A stretch of DNA of 64,000 bases, taken from contig CM055102.1 of assembly GCA_029204225.1 (NCBI GenBank), positions 50,114,426 through 50,178,425 of the forward strand, in the 5' to 3' direction. The position numbers and the translations under genes were made by a program. The notes beneath the pieces were generated by a model. That model saw only the letters and a program-made list of their open reading frames with translations, was not told the DNA's origin and did not search any database. This DNA comes from Diphasiastrum complanatum. Lineage: Eukaryota; Streptophyta; Lycopodiopsida; Lycopodiales; Lycopodiaceae. Positions 10,870-21,023 of the stretch are shown one piece after another. Each line of letters opens with the position of its first letter. Within the stretch, counting starts at the first letter, position 1.

Positions 10870-11493
10870 TGAAGAAACAAAATGTTTCTATTTACAAAGC
10901 TTTGCTAGCTTTCAGCCCTCTTCTTGACGCAAATGTTCGCGAACACGAAAGTTAAGACACACGAAGCACAAAAGATTCGCGAATACCTAACGAGAAGACA
11001 CGAACACGAAAGATTCGCGAATGCGAATCTTTTGCGATCCAACAGGAGAAAGTCCGATGACGACGATGAACCAAACGACACGACATGGAAAACGTCACGA
11101 AACCTTTTATGCCCTCACATTCCAAAGAGTACCAGCAAGATCATGCAAGTACCCAGAAGTACATATATCTGATCTGATGGCATGACGTCAACAGATACAC
11201 TCTAGGTCGTAACTAATCTGCCACTCTTGTAATTTCCTCATTAGTTGTAGATGCTTAATTACTCTAAGCGACCATATACTTACTAGATGATACTTGATAG
11301 ATATATAGATATAGAAAACTAGTCTAATGCTAGTAAGCAATCAAGTCGAAATACAGACAAGAAGTCCGCCTGCGTGCGAGACGAGTTCTGTGAGCAGGAT
11401 CCATAGAGATCCACAAGTCCGCTAGTAAGTGAGACATACCTTTATGAGAGAACTGTATTTCTCTCAAACCAACGCACTACGTGGTCTGCATGC
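10870..11493 (+). repeat. C1 3' LTR, truncated by insertion
   Basis: Matches the 5' LTR from its start for about 625 bases and then stops abruptly at CTGCATGC, where CACTATAAG begins. The remaining ~330 bases of the LTR are not seen downstream. All three HSE-like TTCNNGAA palindromes are conserved (10936-10943, 10976-10983, 11014-11021), each as TTCGCGAA. Confidence 0.8.
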
Positions 11494-12290
11494 CACTATA
11501 AGAAAAGATGACAAAAATTACGAAAAAAAATTTGCTGCAATTTTTTTGGGTCGAAATTGTGGAAATTCAAAAAATTTGCAGAAAAAATTCCACAATTTAT
11601 ACCGTTATGGCAGAAATTGTAGAAAATTGTCCGCAATTTCTACCGTCATGGCAAAAATTGTGGAAAAAACTGCAAAAAACTTTTGCAATTTTTGTCGTCA
11701 TCACAGAATTTGCAGAAAAAATTGTGAAAAAGATTTTTCGCAATTTTTTGGTCGTGATCAAAACTGCGAAAAATGTTTTTGCGGCAGAAATTGCAGAAAA
11801 CATTGAATCCTGTTGTGGAAAAAATTACAGACAAAATTGTGGAAACATATTTTTACGATTTTTGGGCCATGACAGAAATTGCAAAAAATGTTTCCGCGGC
11901 AGAAATTGCAAAACAAACTGTAGAAAGTTTTCCGCAATTTTTTCCATCGTGGCAGAAATTGTAGACAAAATTGCGAATTTTTGTTTTTGCAATTTTTAGG
12001 CCATGGCAAGAATTGCGAAAAACTTTCCGAGGCTGAAATTGCAGAAAAAATTGCAAAAAGTTTTTCGCAATTTCTCCCGTCATGGTAGGAATCGCAAACA
12101 AAATTGCAGAAAAAAATTCCGCAATTTTTAGACATGGCAGAAATTGCGGATAAAATTGAGAAAAATTGCGGACAAAATTGTGGAAAATTGCAAAGAAAAT
12201 TGCGGACAAAATTGCGAAAATTTTTCGCAATTTTTGTCATCACGGAAAGAATTGTAGAAAAAAAATTTCTGCAATTTTTTGTCTAGCGTC
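11494..12290. mobile_element. CACTA-type terminus with subterminal repeat array
   Basis: Starts with CACTATAAGAAAA, one base from the CACTACAAGAAAA end typical of plant CACTA (En/Spm) transposons. It is followed by about 780 bases of degenerate short repeats built on GAAATTGC/TTGCGGAAA/TTTTCGCAATT in both orientations. Such arrays serve as transposase-binding subterminal regions. The opposite terminus was not located, so the element is truncated or runs on under later insertions. The many long frames on both strands here are artefacts of the repeat. Confidence 0.6.
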
Positions 12291-12970
12291 GATTATCAGT
12301 ACTTAATAGATGCTATGGTCGACGATTACCAGAAGCCGAATTGTTGGTGCGCCGTGGTTTCTTTTCATTTCGATTTTCGATTTTTGAGCGCGAAGAGGAG
12401 GATATTTTTGCACCTAGCAGTGGTGCTGCTCTCTATGGCTGGTGAGCACCATAGCCAACATTCAAATGTTTACTTGTTTTTCTTTGATACATTTGTGTTT
12501 ATTGTTGTTTATGTTCTTTTGTTATAACCAAAGCTCTTTACCTTCTCACCATAGCCAAGGCTTAAGCAAAAGGTTGAGCATTGGACACAAAGGTAAGCAC
12601 CAAAGCCACTACTTGTTTTGCTTTGTTACATTTGTGTTTATTGTTGTTTATGTTCTTTTCTCTCTCTCATTGACACTCTTTTGTTTTTTTTTTTTCATCA
12701 GAGTTAAAGCTTTTCAAAAGCTTTCAAATTTAAAAGCTTGTAAACCTTTTCAAAGAGAGCATAAGAAAGCTTTTCAAAAGAAGTAAAGCTATTTAAAAGG
12801 GTGTACAGCTTGGAGTAGGGCTTGGAGTAAAGTAAGTTTATTGAAAACCTTGATGACTCTCTATCCTTTTATCTCTCTCATTGACACTCTTTCGTTTCTC
12901 TTTCATTAGAGTTAAAGTAGTTTGAGTAAAGCTTGGAGTAAAGCTTGTTCTCCCTCTCTCTCTCTCTCTT

Positions 12971-13012
<42 letters not shown>

Positions 13013-13446
13013 ATTGACAATTATTTTCTCACTTTTATCACAATATCTTCAGTTTGGAGTGAAGTTTCTTGGGGTAAAGCTTTTGAAACAAAGTTTTTGA
13101 AGACAAGGTGAGCATTGTTTATTGTGAATCTTGTTTCTTTGTTTTGTTGAAATATTGTTGTAAGGATTATCAGAGAGAAATTGAATAAAAAGAGGATAAA
13201 GTTTATGTTTAGGTTTGTGGTTATAGTTAATTTTATGTTTTATGTTCATCATTATTATCTTAATCGTAGTTCATTTTTAATATGCAGATGTCTGACCCTC
13301 CATCTCTTGGGTCTCCATCTCATGAAGAGTGTATGAACTGGTTAAGTAGTGCATCTGCTAGGCAGAGAGACAAATGGATGCTATTCTCCAGCAGTATAGG
13401 TCCATGTTAAACTCTCAAGCGGCCTCATAGTAGGGTAGTCCTCAGA
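12291..13446. other. Low-complexity segment, possibly interior of the CACTA element
   Basis: Holds repeated TTGTTTATGTTCTTTT words, several AAAGCTTTTCAAAAG-like words (about 12707-12790) and a CT microsatellite. Near 13289-13411 a short open stretch (ATG GSPSHEECMNWLSSASARQ, ending TAA) follows a polypyrimidine-AG, as an acceptor site would. I cannot assign a product. Confidence 0.35.
12951..13011. repeat. CT/GA microsatellite
   Basis: About 30 CT units with two interruptions. It produces spurious Arg-Glu frames on the minus strand. Confidence 0.95.
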
Positions 13447-13587
13447 GGAAATTCATTTTCGTAATTTTTTTCAAAATAGTGTCAAAAATTTGCGGAAAAT
13501 AAATTCGCAATAGAATATAAATTACGAATTTATTTTCCACGACATTTATACACTATTTTGAAAAAAAATGCGAAAATGAATTTTCGC
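13447..13587. repeat. Near-perfect 65-bp inverted repeat (foldback/MITE-like hairpin)
   Basis: The left arm (about 13447-13511) and right arm (about 13520-13587) are reverse complements with few mismatches, separated by a loop of about 8-10 bases. Paired landmarks are CAAAATAGTG with CACTATTTTG and GGAAAATAAATTCG with CGAATTTATTTTCC. The sequence shares the GAATTTTCGCAA flavour of the CACTA-like array, so it may be a foldback part of that element or an independent MITE. Confidence 0.75.
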
Positions 13588-13668
13588 AATTGTTTTGACA
13601 ATTTTTGCCAAAAAAATTGTGAATAAATATCTGCAATTTGTTGGCTAAATTCGCAAAAAATATCACCA

Positions 13669-13685
13669 ACCCTAAACCCTAAACC
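13669..13685 (-). repeat. Short interstitial telomere-like motif
   Basis: ACCCTAAACCCTAAACC gives just over two units of the plant telomere repeat CCCTAAA. It may be a telo-box or chance. It is too short to indicate a former chromosome end. Confidence 0.5.
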
Positions 13686-13835
13686 TCGATAGCAAGTCCT
13701 TACCTCGGATAACGGCTGAGCTAAACATAAACTGCCGTGGTGTCGGATCCTTCTCTATGGTTGCACGCTACATGACATACAAAAAAGATTATGAAATTGT
13801 AAGAAAACTCATCTCTATCTCTCTAATGAGGTCCA

Positions 13836-14488
13836 TGTGAAGGATTTTAGATCATTCAAGATCCAATCCATGTCCCAAATCTTTGGTTACAATAAGGAGC
13901 AAACCAACAATCCTGCCAATGTAGAAAAATCAGCATTTACATACAAAATGAGATGCAAACTCTAAGAGATATTGATCAAACATGAATCAAAACATAAAAT
14001 ATGTTTGTTATACATACAATTACAGTACCCTACTGTATTTCACACGTGTGGAACCGAAAATAGCAATAAATGATCATTCTACACATAGAATTGCAAGATA
14101 ACACCAAGATAGTGCACCAATGAGTAGTAGAACCCAAAGAGGACCATGTATAATGATGAAATGAGAGAGAGAAGAGAGAAGATGTGTCTCTCCACGAGTT
14201 ACATCCTTTTATAGAGTTTCCAAACCCTATTTGGCCACTTGGCTTTCCCTCCAAAATGTAAACCCTACTATTTTTGGGTCTAGATTCAATGTACCCAAAG
14301 TTCAAATTTGAATCTCTCTCAAACTCGACTACCAACTTTTCCACACTTTCCGAAAGTGTTATTGAATGTATTTTAAACTAATATAAGTTCCAAAAGTTTG
14401 TCTCTAAGTCTAAAATTAGTTTTGGCCTCTTATTGACAATTTACCAAAATGTGACTAAACTAGACTAAACTAGTTGAAATCTCTCACA
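13836..14488 (-). repeat. C2 element, 3' LTR
   Basis: A 653-base LTR, TGTGAAGG...CTCTCACA in window orientation, matching 18139-18789. The element runs on the minus strand. Flanking 5-bp duplications GTCCA (13831-13835 and 18790-18794) prove the boundaries. It contains CACACGTGTG at 14041-14050. On the internal side it abuts the reverse complement of a GAAGAGGGAG polypurine tract (14489-14498). Confidence 0.93.
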
Positions 14489-15362
14489 CTCCCTCTTCAA
14501 CTAGTTTTGGCATAGTTTTGACAATAGAACTTTGATTCAACTTTAGAATGATCTCCATCCTAAGTATAGATCTTCTTTCTAAGGTTCTAAAGTATCTTTC
14601 ATAATTGATATAGAGAATAGTGTCCAAATTGGATGCTTCACTATTTCTTACATCAATTTTACACATCCAGATATAACTAGAACATGAAGAACCAAATAGA
14701 ATGTGAATGAAATGATTCCTCCATGTTTCAAACTTTGAACTCTCTGGAAAATTACAGCAACCAAACAATAAATGTGAGTGATGACCATTTGCTTGCTTGT
14801 CTCCTCCAACTTTGTCCTTTCTTGATATGTCTTCACCATAAAACTCCATGAATGAGCCTCCATCTCCATCTTGCCACAAGATATCATCAACACTTGATGA
14901 CTTGGCCATGAATGGGTGACATAATGAACCTCCAATAGCTTCATTTTCATCAGCAAAACCATCCAAGAATGCTAGTACAACTCCAACAATAAGATATTGC
15001 AAGACAATGTAGCTAGTTTGTCCATATCTTGACAATTTGCACACATCCACATGAAATAGCTCAAACATGAGACAGAACAAGTAAAGTAAACTTGAACAAC
15101 ACTTCCTTGCTGCTCCTTTGAACTTACTTGAGTCTTCAATAAGCTGCAAAAACAGATCCATAACATATTTGCCAAATAACCTTCCTTTGATGCTCTTGAC
15201 TAGCTCCAAATTGCCACCTTTTCTTTTGTGTCGTTGAAGCCCTTTGAGACCAACCTCTTGATCTTCCTCTTGACCATCAAAGTCATTGAACAAACTTTGT
15301 TTTCTAGATCCATTACTTGTTTTTTCAGTATAAAAACCATGAGAACCAATATCCACTTGCAT
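14484..15362 (-). CDS. C2 cargo ORF 3 (292 residues), function unknown
   Basis: An ATG-initiated open frame in the sense direction of the element, occupying the place where reverse transcriptase/RNase H should be. I see no YVDD, no RNase H motif and no integrase motif. The last residues (PKLVEEGV) match the C-terminal tail of the C5 pol frame (LKLVEEGV, ending 57939), so the foreign sequence joins normal element sequence just before the polypurine tract. A hydrophobic stretch lies near residues 90-105 and another near 120-135. The protein is not recognised and may be a captured host fragment or an unusual accessory ORF. Confidence 0.45.
   Translation of the reverse strand: MQVDIGSHGFYTEKTSNGSRKQSLFNDFDGQEEDQEVGLKGLQRHKRKGGNLELVKSIKGRLFGKYVMDLFLQLIEDSSKFKGAARKCCSSLLYLFCLMFELFHVDVCKLSRYGQTSYIVLQYLIVGVVLAFLDGFADENEAIGGSLCHPFMAKSSSVDDILWQDGDGGSFMEFYGEDISRKDKVGGDKQANGHHSHLLFGCCNFPESSKFETWRNHFIHILFGSSCSSYIWMCKIDVRNSEASNLDTILYINYERYFRTLERRSILRMEIILKLNQSSIVKTMPKLVEEGV
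14489..14498 (-). other. C2 polypurine tract
   Basis: On the minus strand it reads GAAGAGGGAG directly before the 3' LTR, the plus-strand primer site. C5 has the identical tract at 57925-57934. Confidence 0.8.
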
Positions 15363-15765
15363 CTACACAAGAAAATTCTCCAAAACATGTGAGTAAGGCA
15401 AAATGAGTCGCTTCCACTTGCTTACCTTTCTCTTGGTCATCAAATATATGAATATATTCAGACCTGAACCTTTGGAAATACTCCCTCTCAAACACATCTA
15501 GATCCAACAAGATCTCATCAATGCTTGATCTTGATCTTCCACAAAGGTTAGTGAAAACAATGTCACCAATGTCACCATCATAAATCAAAAGATAGATTCC
15601 AAACTTTCCATCCAACATGAAGTAGAGTAGGTGAAGATGAGTATCAAACCTAATAAATACAGCCTTCTTGAGTCCATAACAAACCTCAATAAGCTCACCA
15701 ATGAGATCTCCCTTGTCTTTAAAAAATTGCCTCTCGATTTGCTCCATGTAGTCTTTTCCAACCAA
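15325..15765 (-). CDS. C2 cargo ORF 2 (up to 146 residues), function unknown
   Basis: Open frame on the element's sense strand between cargo ORFs 1 and 3, overlapping ORF 3 by 38 bases in another frame. The first ATG is at 15746, and upstream of it only a TTG is available. Acidic and aromatic stretches such as YDGDIGDIVF and DEILLDLDVF are visible, with no retroelement motif. With its neighbours it may be one decayed gene split by frameshifts. Confidence 0.35.
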   Translation of the reverse strand: MVGKDYMEQIERQFFKDKGDLIGELIEVCYGLKKAVFIRFDTHLHLLYFMLDGKFGIYLLIYDGDIGDIVFTNLCGRSRSSIDEILLDLDVFEREYFQRFRSEYIHIFDDQEKGKQVEATHFALLTCFGEFSCVDASGYWFSWFLY

Positions 15766-15777
15766 CCTTTTGCCATC

Positions 15778-16011
15778 TCAATCATGAGTGATCAATTCAC
15801 AATCAGAGAATCTTTTGAGTTGATGAAGAGATGTGAGATCCATGTCTTGGATCTTCCCAAGAACCAATCTTTCATTGCTCTTTCCTTCATGAGATTCCCT
15901 CTTAATGATTGCATCATAAGAAGTAGAAACCTCAAAAACATTAGAAGCTATGAAAAAAATGATTAGTACCTTCAACATAAGAATGATTGAAGTATCTTTT
16001 TTTTCAAACAA
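15778..16011 (-). CDS. C2 cargo ORF 1 (77 residues) with hydrophobic N-terminus
   Basis: Contains MLKVLIIFFIASNVFEVSTS, which resembles a signal peptide or membrane anchor, followed by a charged segment. It overlaps the end of the long upstream frame (15972-17537) by 40 bases. No family is recognised. Its placement suggests the captured segment once encoded a secreted or membrane protein, but that is inference from one hydrophobic run. Confidence 0.3.
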   Translation of the reverse strand: MFEKKDTSIILMLKVLIIFFIASNVFEVSTSYDAIIKRESHEGKSNERLVLGKIQDMDLTSLHQLKRFSDCELITHD

Positions 16012-17537
16012 GAACTTCTACTCAATGTTTTAGGTAATGACTCATATGATAATGATTCTTCCTCACTATCATTCACAATGACATCATTGAAAGTACATCC
16101 TACTTTGAACTCTTCACATACTTCTCTTCTTCTTGACTTGTGACTATCTTCCTCACCAAGTCTCTTGATAGAAACATTTGATCTACTCTCTTTATGAAGA
16201 CATGTAACTCTACTTGCTGGAAAAATGACTTTCTTGGAATCATAACAAAAGAATGTAGAAGAACCACCTCCTTCATGCATGCACCTAGCAACATCCTTTT
16301 CCATATGATCAAAGAAATCATTAGCAACAATCTTTTCCAAGGAAGAACCTTCTCCTCCATTGATGAAGTTAGGTCTTTCCTTACCTTTTGCATGCTTGCA
16401 CTTGCCATGAAGAACCCTCGAAACACCATCATTATCCTCAAGACTAGCCAAGTTAGCACAAATATGAACATCTCCAAGAAGCATATTATATCTTGACCTA
16501 GATCTAGCATAAGGAAGCTTGTTAGAGTTTGCATAAGATCCACCAATCTTATTGATGCTAAAAGGGAACTTTGGAAAGTTGAGACCAATCTCCTTTTCCA
16601 TTCCATCCTTTTTGTTAGCCATAACAAAATCATCAAGCTTGAAAAGTCTACCTTGTTTATTGCCCCTAGCAACCAAGATTTCTTCCTTTGTAATGAAGCA
16701 AGCATCACCACCAAACTTTACCATGTATCCTTTGTCTATCATTTGACCAACACTTAGCAAATTCTTTGAAAGTGAAGGAATATAAAGAACACCATCAAGT
16801 CTTGCTTTCCTATTAGTAGATAGACAAATAGGAATTGAACCAATACCTTCAATCACACACTCACCACCATTGGCCACGTGAATTGCTTTCTTGGCTCCAT
16901 CATAAGTGACCAAAGAAGTAAAGAACTCCTTGTGACTAGTCATGTGTGAGCTAGCTCCACTATCAATCCACCATGAATCTTTGTCACCTTCACTTGATAT
17001 TGGACTTGAAGAACACATCAAAAGAGAATCATTACCACCTAGATCCTCATCATTAGTAGTAAAATTGATTTGCTTGCTACCTTCATCTCTTTGCTTCTTC
17101 AAACAATCATTTGCAAAATGCCCTTTGATTCCACAATAAAAGCATTTCAACTTAGAATTATCTTTCTTTTTGCCAAAAGAAGAAGTATCACCTTGATCTT
17201 GCCCTTTAGACCACTTGCCTTTGCCTTTGCCCTTGAACTTGCCTTTGATGTACATAGCATCCTCTTCATAATGAGATGTCGATGTAGATCCACCTCTTCT
17301 TGATTGAAGCCTATAATCCTCATTCACCAAGATCTCTTGCAAATCCACAATACTTGGCAAAGTCTTTTGAATAGAAAAAATTTGAACAAGATTAGCATGA
17401 TCATCCAACAAGCCATTAAGTATAACTTGAACAAGTTCTACCTCCAATAAGGACTCCATCCTCACCTTCCAAGTAGAATAGTTGATTGAGGTAAGCCTAT
17501 CATTGCTCTCCAGCATAAATCCACCACTTGTAGCCAT
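15972..17537 (-). CDS. C2 gag-protease fused to unrelated cargo (521 codons, uninterrupted)
   Basis: Starts at the ATG 17537 with MATSGGFMLESNDRLTS, the same gag start as C5. Gag is internally shortened: MESLLE runs directly into ELVQVILNG, skipping more than 100 residues present in C5. Then follow a zinc knuckle CFYCGIKGHFANDC near residue 130 and protease WWIDSGASSHM near residue 190 with its catalytic Asp. The protease region continues to about residue 330 (near 16540). After that, sequence without any copia similarity continues in frame to the stop. No GAG-pre-integrase HKRMGH motif appears. This could make a gag-PR-cargo polyprotein but not move itself. Confidence 0.75.
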   Translation of the reverse strand: MATSGGFMLESNDRLTSINYSTWKVRMESLLEVELVQVILNGLLDDHANLVQIFSIQKTLPSIVDLQEILVNEDYRLQSRRGGSTSTSHYEEDAMYIKGKFKGKGKGKWSKGQDQGDTSSFGKKKDNSKLKCFYCGIKGHFANDCLKKQRDEGSKQINFTTNDEDLGGNDSLLMCSSSPISSEGDKDSWWIDSGASSHMTSHKEFFTSLVTYDGAKKAIHVANGGECVIEGIGSIPICLSTNRKARLDGVLYIPSLSKNLLSVGQMIDKGYMVKFGGDACFITKEEILVARGNKQGRLFKLDDFVMANKKDGMEKEIGLNFPKFPFSINKIGGSYANSNKLPYARSRSRYNMLLGDVHICANLASLEDNDGVSRVLHGKCKHAKGKERPNFINGGEGSSLEKIVANDFFDHMEKDVARCMHEGGGSSTFFCYDSKKVIFPASRVTCLHKESRSNVSIKRLGEEDSHKSRRREVCEEFKVGCTFNDVIVNDSEEESLSYESLPKTLSRSSCLKKKILQSFLC

Positions 17538-18126
17538 GTTGAAGTGACCTGATCTTCTCTTTCAACCTGTTCCAATGCACAAAGCACTCTCTTGAATGTC
17601 AAAAAATGAACTCAAGAAGAAATCACAAAGATATGGAACCTCTCAAATCTCTTCTAGCACTTCTAGCTAGAAAATCAACACATAGAATAGTGAAATCTTG
17701 ATCAACCTATGATCTATCCTTAATCTAATGATTCTTGCCACTTCCTAAGATTGAAACACACTCAAATGAAGTTCAGTAACCTCACAAACTAGAGATACAA
17801 TCAAAATTAGGGTTTTGACAAAATAACAAAAAATTGAATATCTCAAATTCTACATGCAATTTCTAGAAACTTGGTATATCTTGTTGTAGATTCCAATGAG
17901 ACCTTCCTAATGCACCAAATTTCATCGAAATCCAGTAAACCAAGTGTGAAATTGGAATTGATTAAGTATTTAACCCTATATTGAGTTTTTACCTACAAAA
18001 GATCAATTCTACACATGCAAAAATGCTGATTTTTGAGTAGAGATCAATCTAGCATGCTCTAGCATTGGTAACTCCTCCAAATCCTTGCTAAAGATGGCTG
18101 ATCCTTTCAAAACCTGAAACACAAGA

Positions 18127-18138
18127 GCTCTGATACCA
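18127..18138 (-). other. C2 primer binding site
   Basis: On the minus strand it reads TGGTATCAGAGC directly after the 5' LTR. It is the copia initiator tRNA-Met primer site and fixes the element's orientation. Confidence 0.9.
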
Positions 18139-18789
18139 TGTGAAGGATTTTAGATCATTCAAGATCCAATCCATGTCCCAAATCTTTGGTTACAATAAGG
18201 AGCAAACCAACAATCCTGCCAATGTAGAAAAATCAGCATTTACATACAAATGAGATGCAAACTCTAAGAGATATTGATCAAACATGAACCAAAACATAAA
18301 ATATGTTTGCTGTCCATATAGTTACAGTACCCTACTGTATTTCACACGTGTGGAACCGAAAATAGCAATAAATGATCATTCTACACAGAATTGCAAGATA
18401 ACACCAAGATAGTGCATCAATGAGTAGTAGAACCCAAAGAGAACCATGTATAATGATGAAATGAGAGAGAGAAGAGAGAAGATGTGTCTCTCCACGAGTT
18501 ACATCCTTCTATAGAGTTTCCAAACCCTATTTGGCCACTTGGCTTTCCCTCCAAAATGTAAACCCTACTATTTTTGGGTCTAGATTCAATGTACCCAAAG
18601 TTCAAATTTGAATCTCTCTCAAACTTGACTACCAACTTTCCCACACTTTCCAAAAGTGTTTATTGAATGTATTTTAAACTAATATAACTTCAAAAAGTTT
18701 GTCTCTAAGTCTAAAATGAGTTTTGGCCTCTTATTGACAATTTACCAAAATGTGACTAAACTAGACTAAACTAGTTGAAATCTCTCACA
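18139..18789 (-). repeat. C2 element, 5' LTR
   Basis: 651 bases, nearly identical to 13836-14488, followed by the GTCCA target duplication at 18790-18794. It carries the same CACACGTGTG palindrome (18343-18352). Internal leader sequence between this LTR and gag (17538-18126) contains no gene. Confidence 0.93.
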
Positions 18790-18794
18790 GTCCA

Positions 18795-20400
18795 TACTTT
18801 TTATAAGGCTTTCACAATTTAGAGTATGACATCCCATGCATTGTCTTATGTCTCAAAGTACATGTGCAATAATTAGACTCTTAGAAAGAACTAAGATTAA
18901 ATCTCTTTAACTGTAGATAATGGCTGAGTTGAACCCAACTGTTGTAGCATTGGATCCTCCTCTACAACAACATGATGCATGATCAAAACTAAAATAAGGA
19001 ATATATCTCATTCTCTCTCTCTTTCTCATTCTCTCTTTCTCTCTCTTTGTCTCTCTCCCTCTCCCTCTCTTTATGTAGATAGCTAGGACCGTACCAAGTT
19101 TTAAAAGAAAGAGATGGAGAGAGAGAAAGAAAAAATGAGAAGTCTGCTATTAGTTTGCCAAAACCTTTACTAGTATGAGCATCCACATAGATCTCGGCAA
19201 GAGTTGGAGCCCTATAAACAATAAAAATCTTTAAATTGTAACCTGCCAACATATCCATCCATGTGTCTAAAGAAAGAAATGCTCCCATTCCCATTAGTAT
19301 AGTGTAATGCCCAATGTCTCTGATCCCATGCAAATAGGAAAATGAAAATGCAATCTTCGTTTCATTTTGATACTCAATTATGGATGCAATCTCAAGTTTT
19401 GTTTCTAACGTCCTCCAGATAAGTGTATATGCAACCTATCTAGTAGAGTTATCTTTGTTGATATCCTTCATCTTGAGATTTTCATTCTCAATAAATTCCT
19501 ATCCTCTCCTTACAAACTCTTTTCGTCTCATAAGGTATTGAATCTCTCAAATATATGTCTATCTTCACATTCCTCATCTATAGATCGGATAAAAAGATCG
19601 AAACTTAAAGATCAAGTATATCTAGTTCCTCACACAGAAAAATCTAAATCCAGTTTCTAAATCTATTTCCAAACTAGTAGGAGATATATCGAAAACACTT
19701 GTCATTCTCTCCACTCATTTTTTCACTCATAAAGATTCTCATAAATCCTCTCAAAAGGTCAGAACATTTCCATGATGATTCAACTATCATTTATTCTATC
19801 CATTCACCACCCCACTGGTAATGTTTTATTCCATCCAAAAATTTCGTTTTATCTCTCAGACCCCCCAGATGCTTCTGATTCAAACAAACATGCCCATTTG
19901 AAAAAAGTAATTGACATTGCACCCCGATCATCAAATAAATGCAGTGTGCAAAGGGAAATGAAATGCAATTTTTAGAACATTAAATGGATGCAAACATACC
20001 GTGCTTAAAGATGCATGTGTGAAGTGTATATGCTCACAAATTTTTATTTATTATTATTGTTATTTTTTATTTTATTTTTTTATTATAAAAAGCTGTAATC
20101 TTACAAATTCTATAATTCAAAATAAACATCACCTTTATATGCATTAAGCATTCAATATTTATAAACTGCAAAATATATTTTGTTTTTTTTTTTCAAGTTT
20201 TTTTTTCTTTTTCTTTTTCTGTAGAAAACATAAAAATAATTAAAAACAACTAATACACCTTACCTCATAGTGGAAATCAAAGGCAGTAAGGTGGAAAAAT
20301 TCTAACCATCAACTTATAAATAACGAATCAACAATAATATAACTTTTAAAATCATTAAAATTATTATAGAAACCAAAACTATAATATACTATTGTATACA
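18795..20400. other. Non-coding AT-rich segment between C2 and G1
   Basis: No gene is seen. It includes a CT microsatellite (about 19008-19075) and homopolymer A/T tracts (20040-20220). At 18905-18985 it repeats the sequence found left of C2 at about 13695-13770 (GGCTGAG..GAAC..GTTG..GGATCC words), so a repeat family flanks C2 on both sides. Confidence 0.5.
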
Positions 20401-20409
20401 GTACTAATA

Positions 20410-21023
20410 TCCTACTACATAAAGTAGGGTTTAATTTTATTAAGATTGACTCGACTTTTGAAAGGTGTTCCATTTAGTTCAGTCAATCGTGCTGTATTAT
20501 TCTTGTAAAGTTTCTTAATTTTATACGGCCCATTCTATAAAAAGGTTAACTTCTGTGGCATCAATTCATGTCGAGCATCATAATGTAATACAAATTGACC
20601 CTTTTCATAAACATAATCTTTGATCTTTCGATTGTGGATTATTTTTATTCGTCTTTGATACACTTCTTGATGATTCAAAGATATCATTTGTTTTTCATCC
20701 AATTCTTGTAGTACATTTAGATGTTGCTGTAAAGAATCTTGTTCTCGCAAATTGTGAGCTAACGCAAAACGTATTGATGGAATTTTTGTTTCTCTGGGTA
20801 ACACACATTCTTGACCATACACTAAAAAGTAGGGTGTATGATTCGTACTAGTTTTCATGGTAATGTTATATGCCCACAGAGCTGAATATAGCTTTTTATC
20901 CCAATCTCGTTTATTTTCAAAGACTATGTTTTTGATGATATTGACTAATTGCTTATTAGTACTTTCAGCCTGTCCATTTGCTTGAGGACTATAAGGCATC
21001 GTTTTATGATGTTTAATTGTCAA
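20410..21023 (-). pseudogene. G1 gypsy integrase, C-terminal half
   Basis: Reads YSPQANGQAESTNKQLVNII, the conserved Ty3/gypsy integrase stretch holding the catalytic Glu, then HTPYFLVYGQECVLP and a C-terminal segment ending in a typical ARLTELNG..VN-like tail. A stop (about 21021-21023) separates it from the N-terminal half, so the integrase is broken. LTR sequence beyond 20410 was not recognised. Confidence 0.8.

Noticed and set aside
11429-12286. Long overlapping frames on both strands rich in Asn, Cys, Phe and Lys
   Set aside because: Produced by the short-repeat array. The same words open many frames at once, with no domain.
12838-13020. Arg-Glu repeat protein on the minus strand
   Set aside because: Translation of the CT microsatellite.
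13669-13685. Former telomere or chromosome fusion point
   Set aside because: Only about two CCCTAAA units are present.
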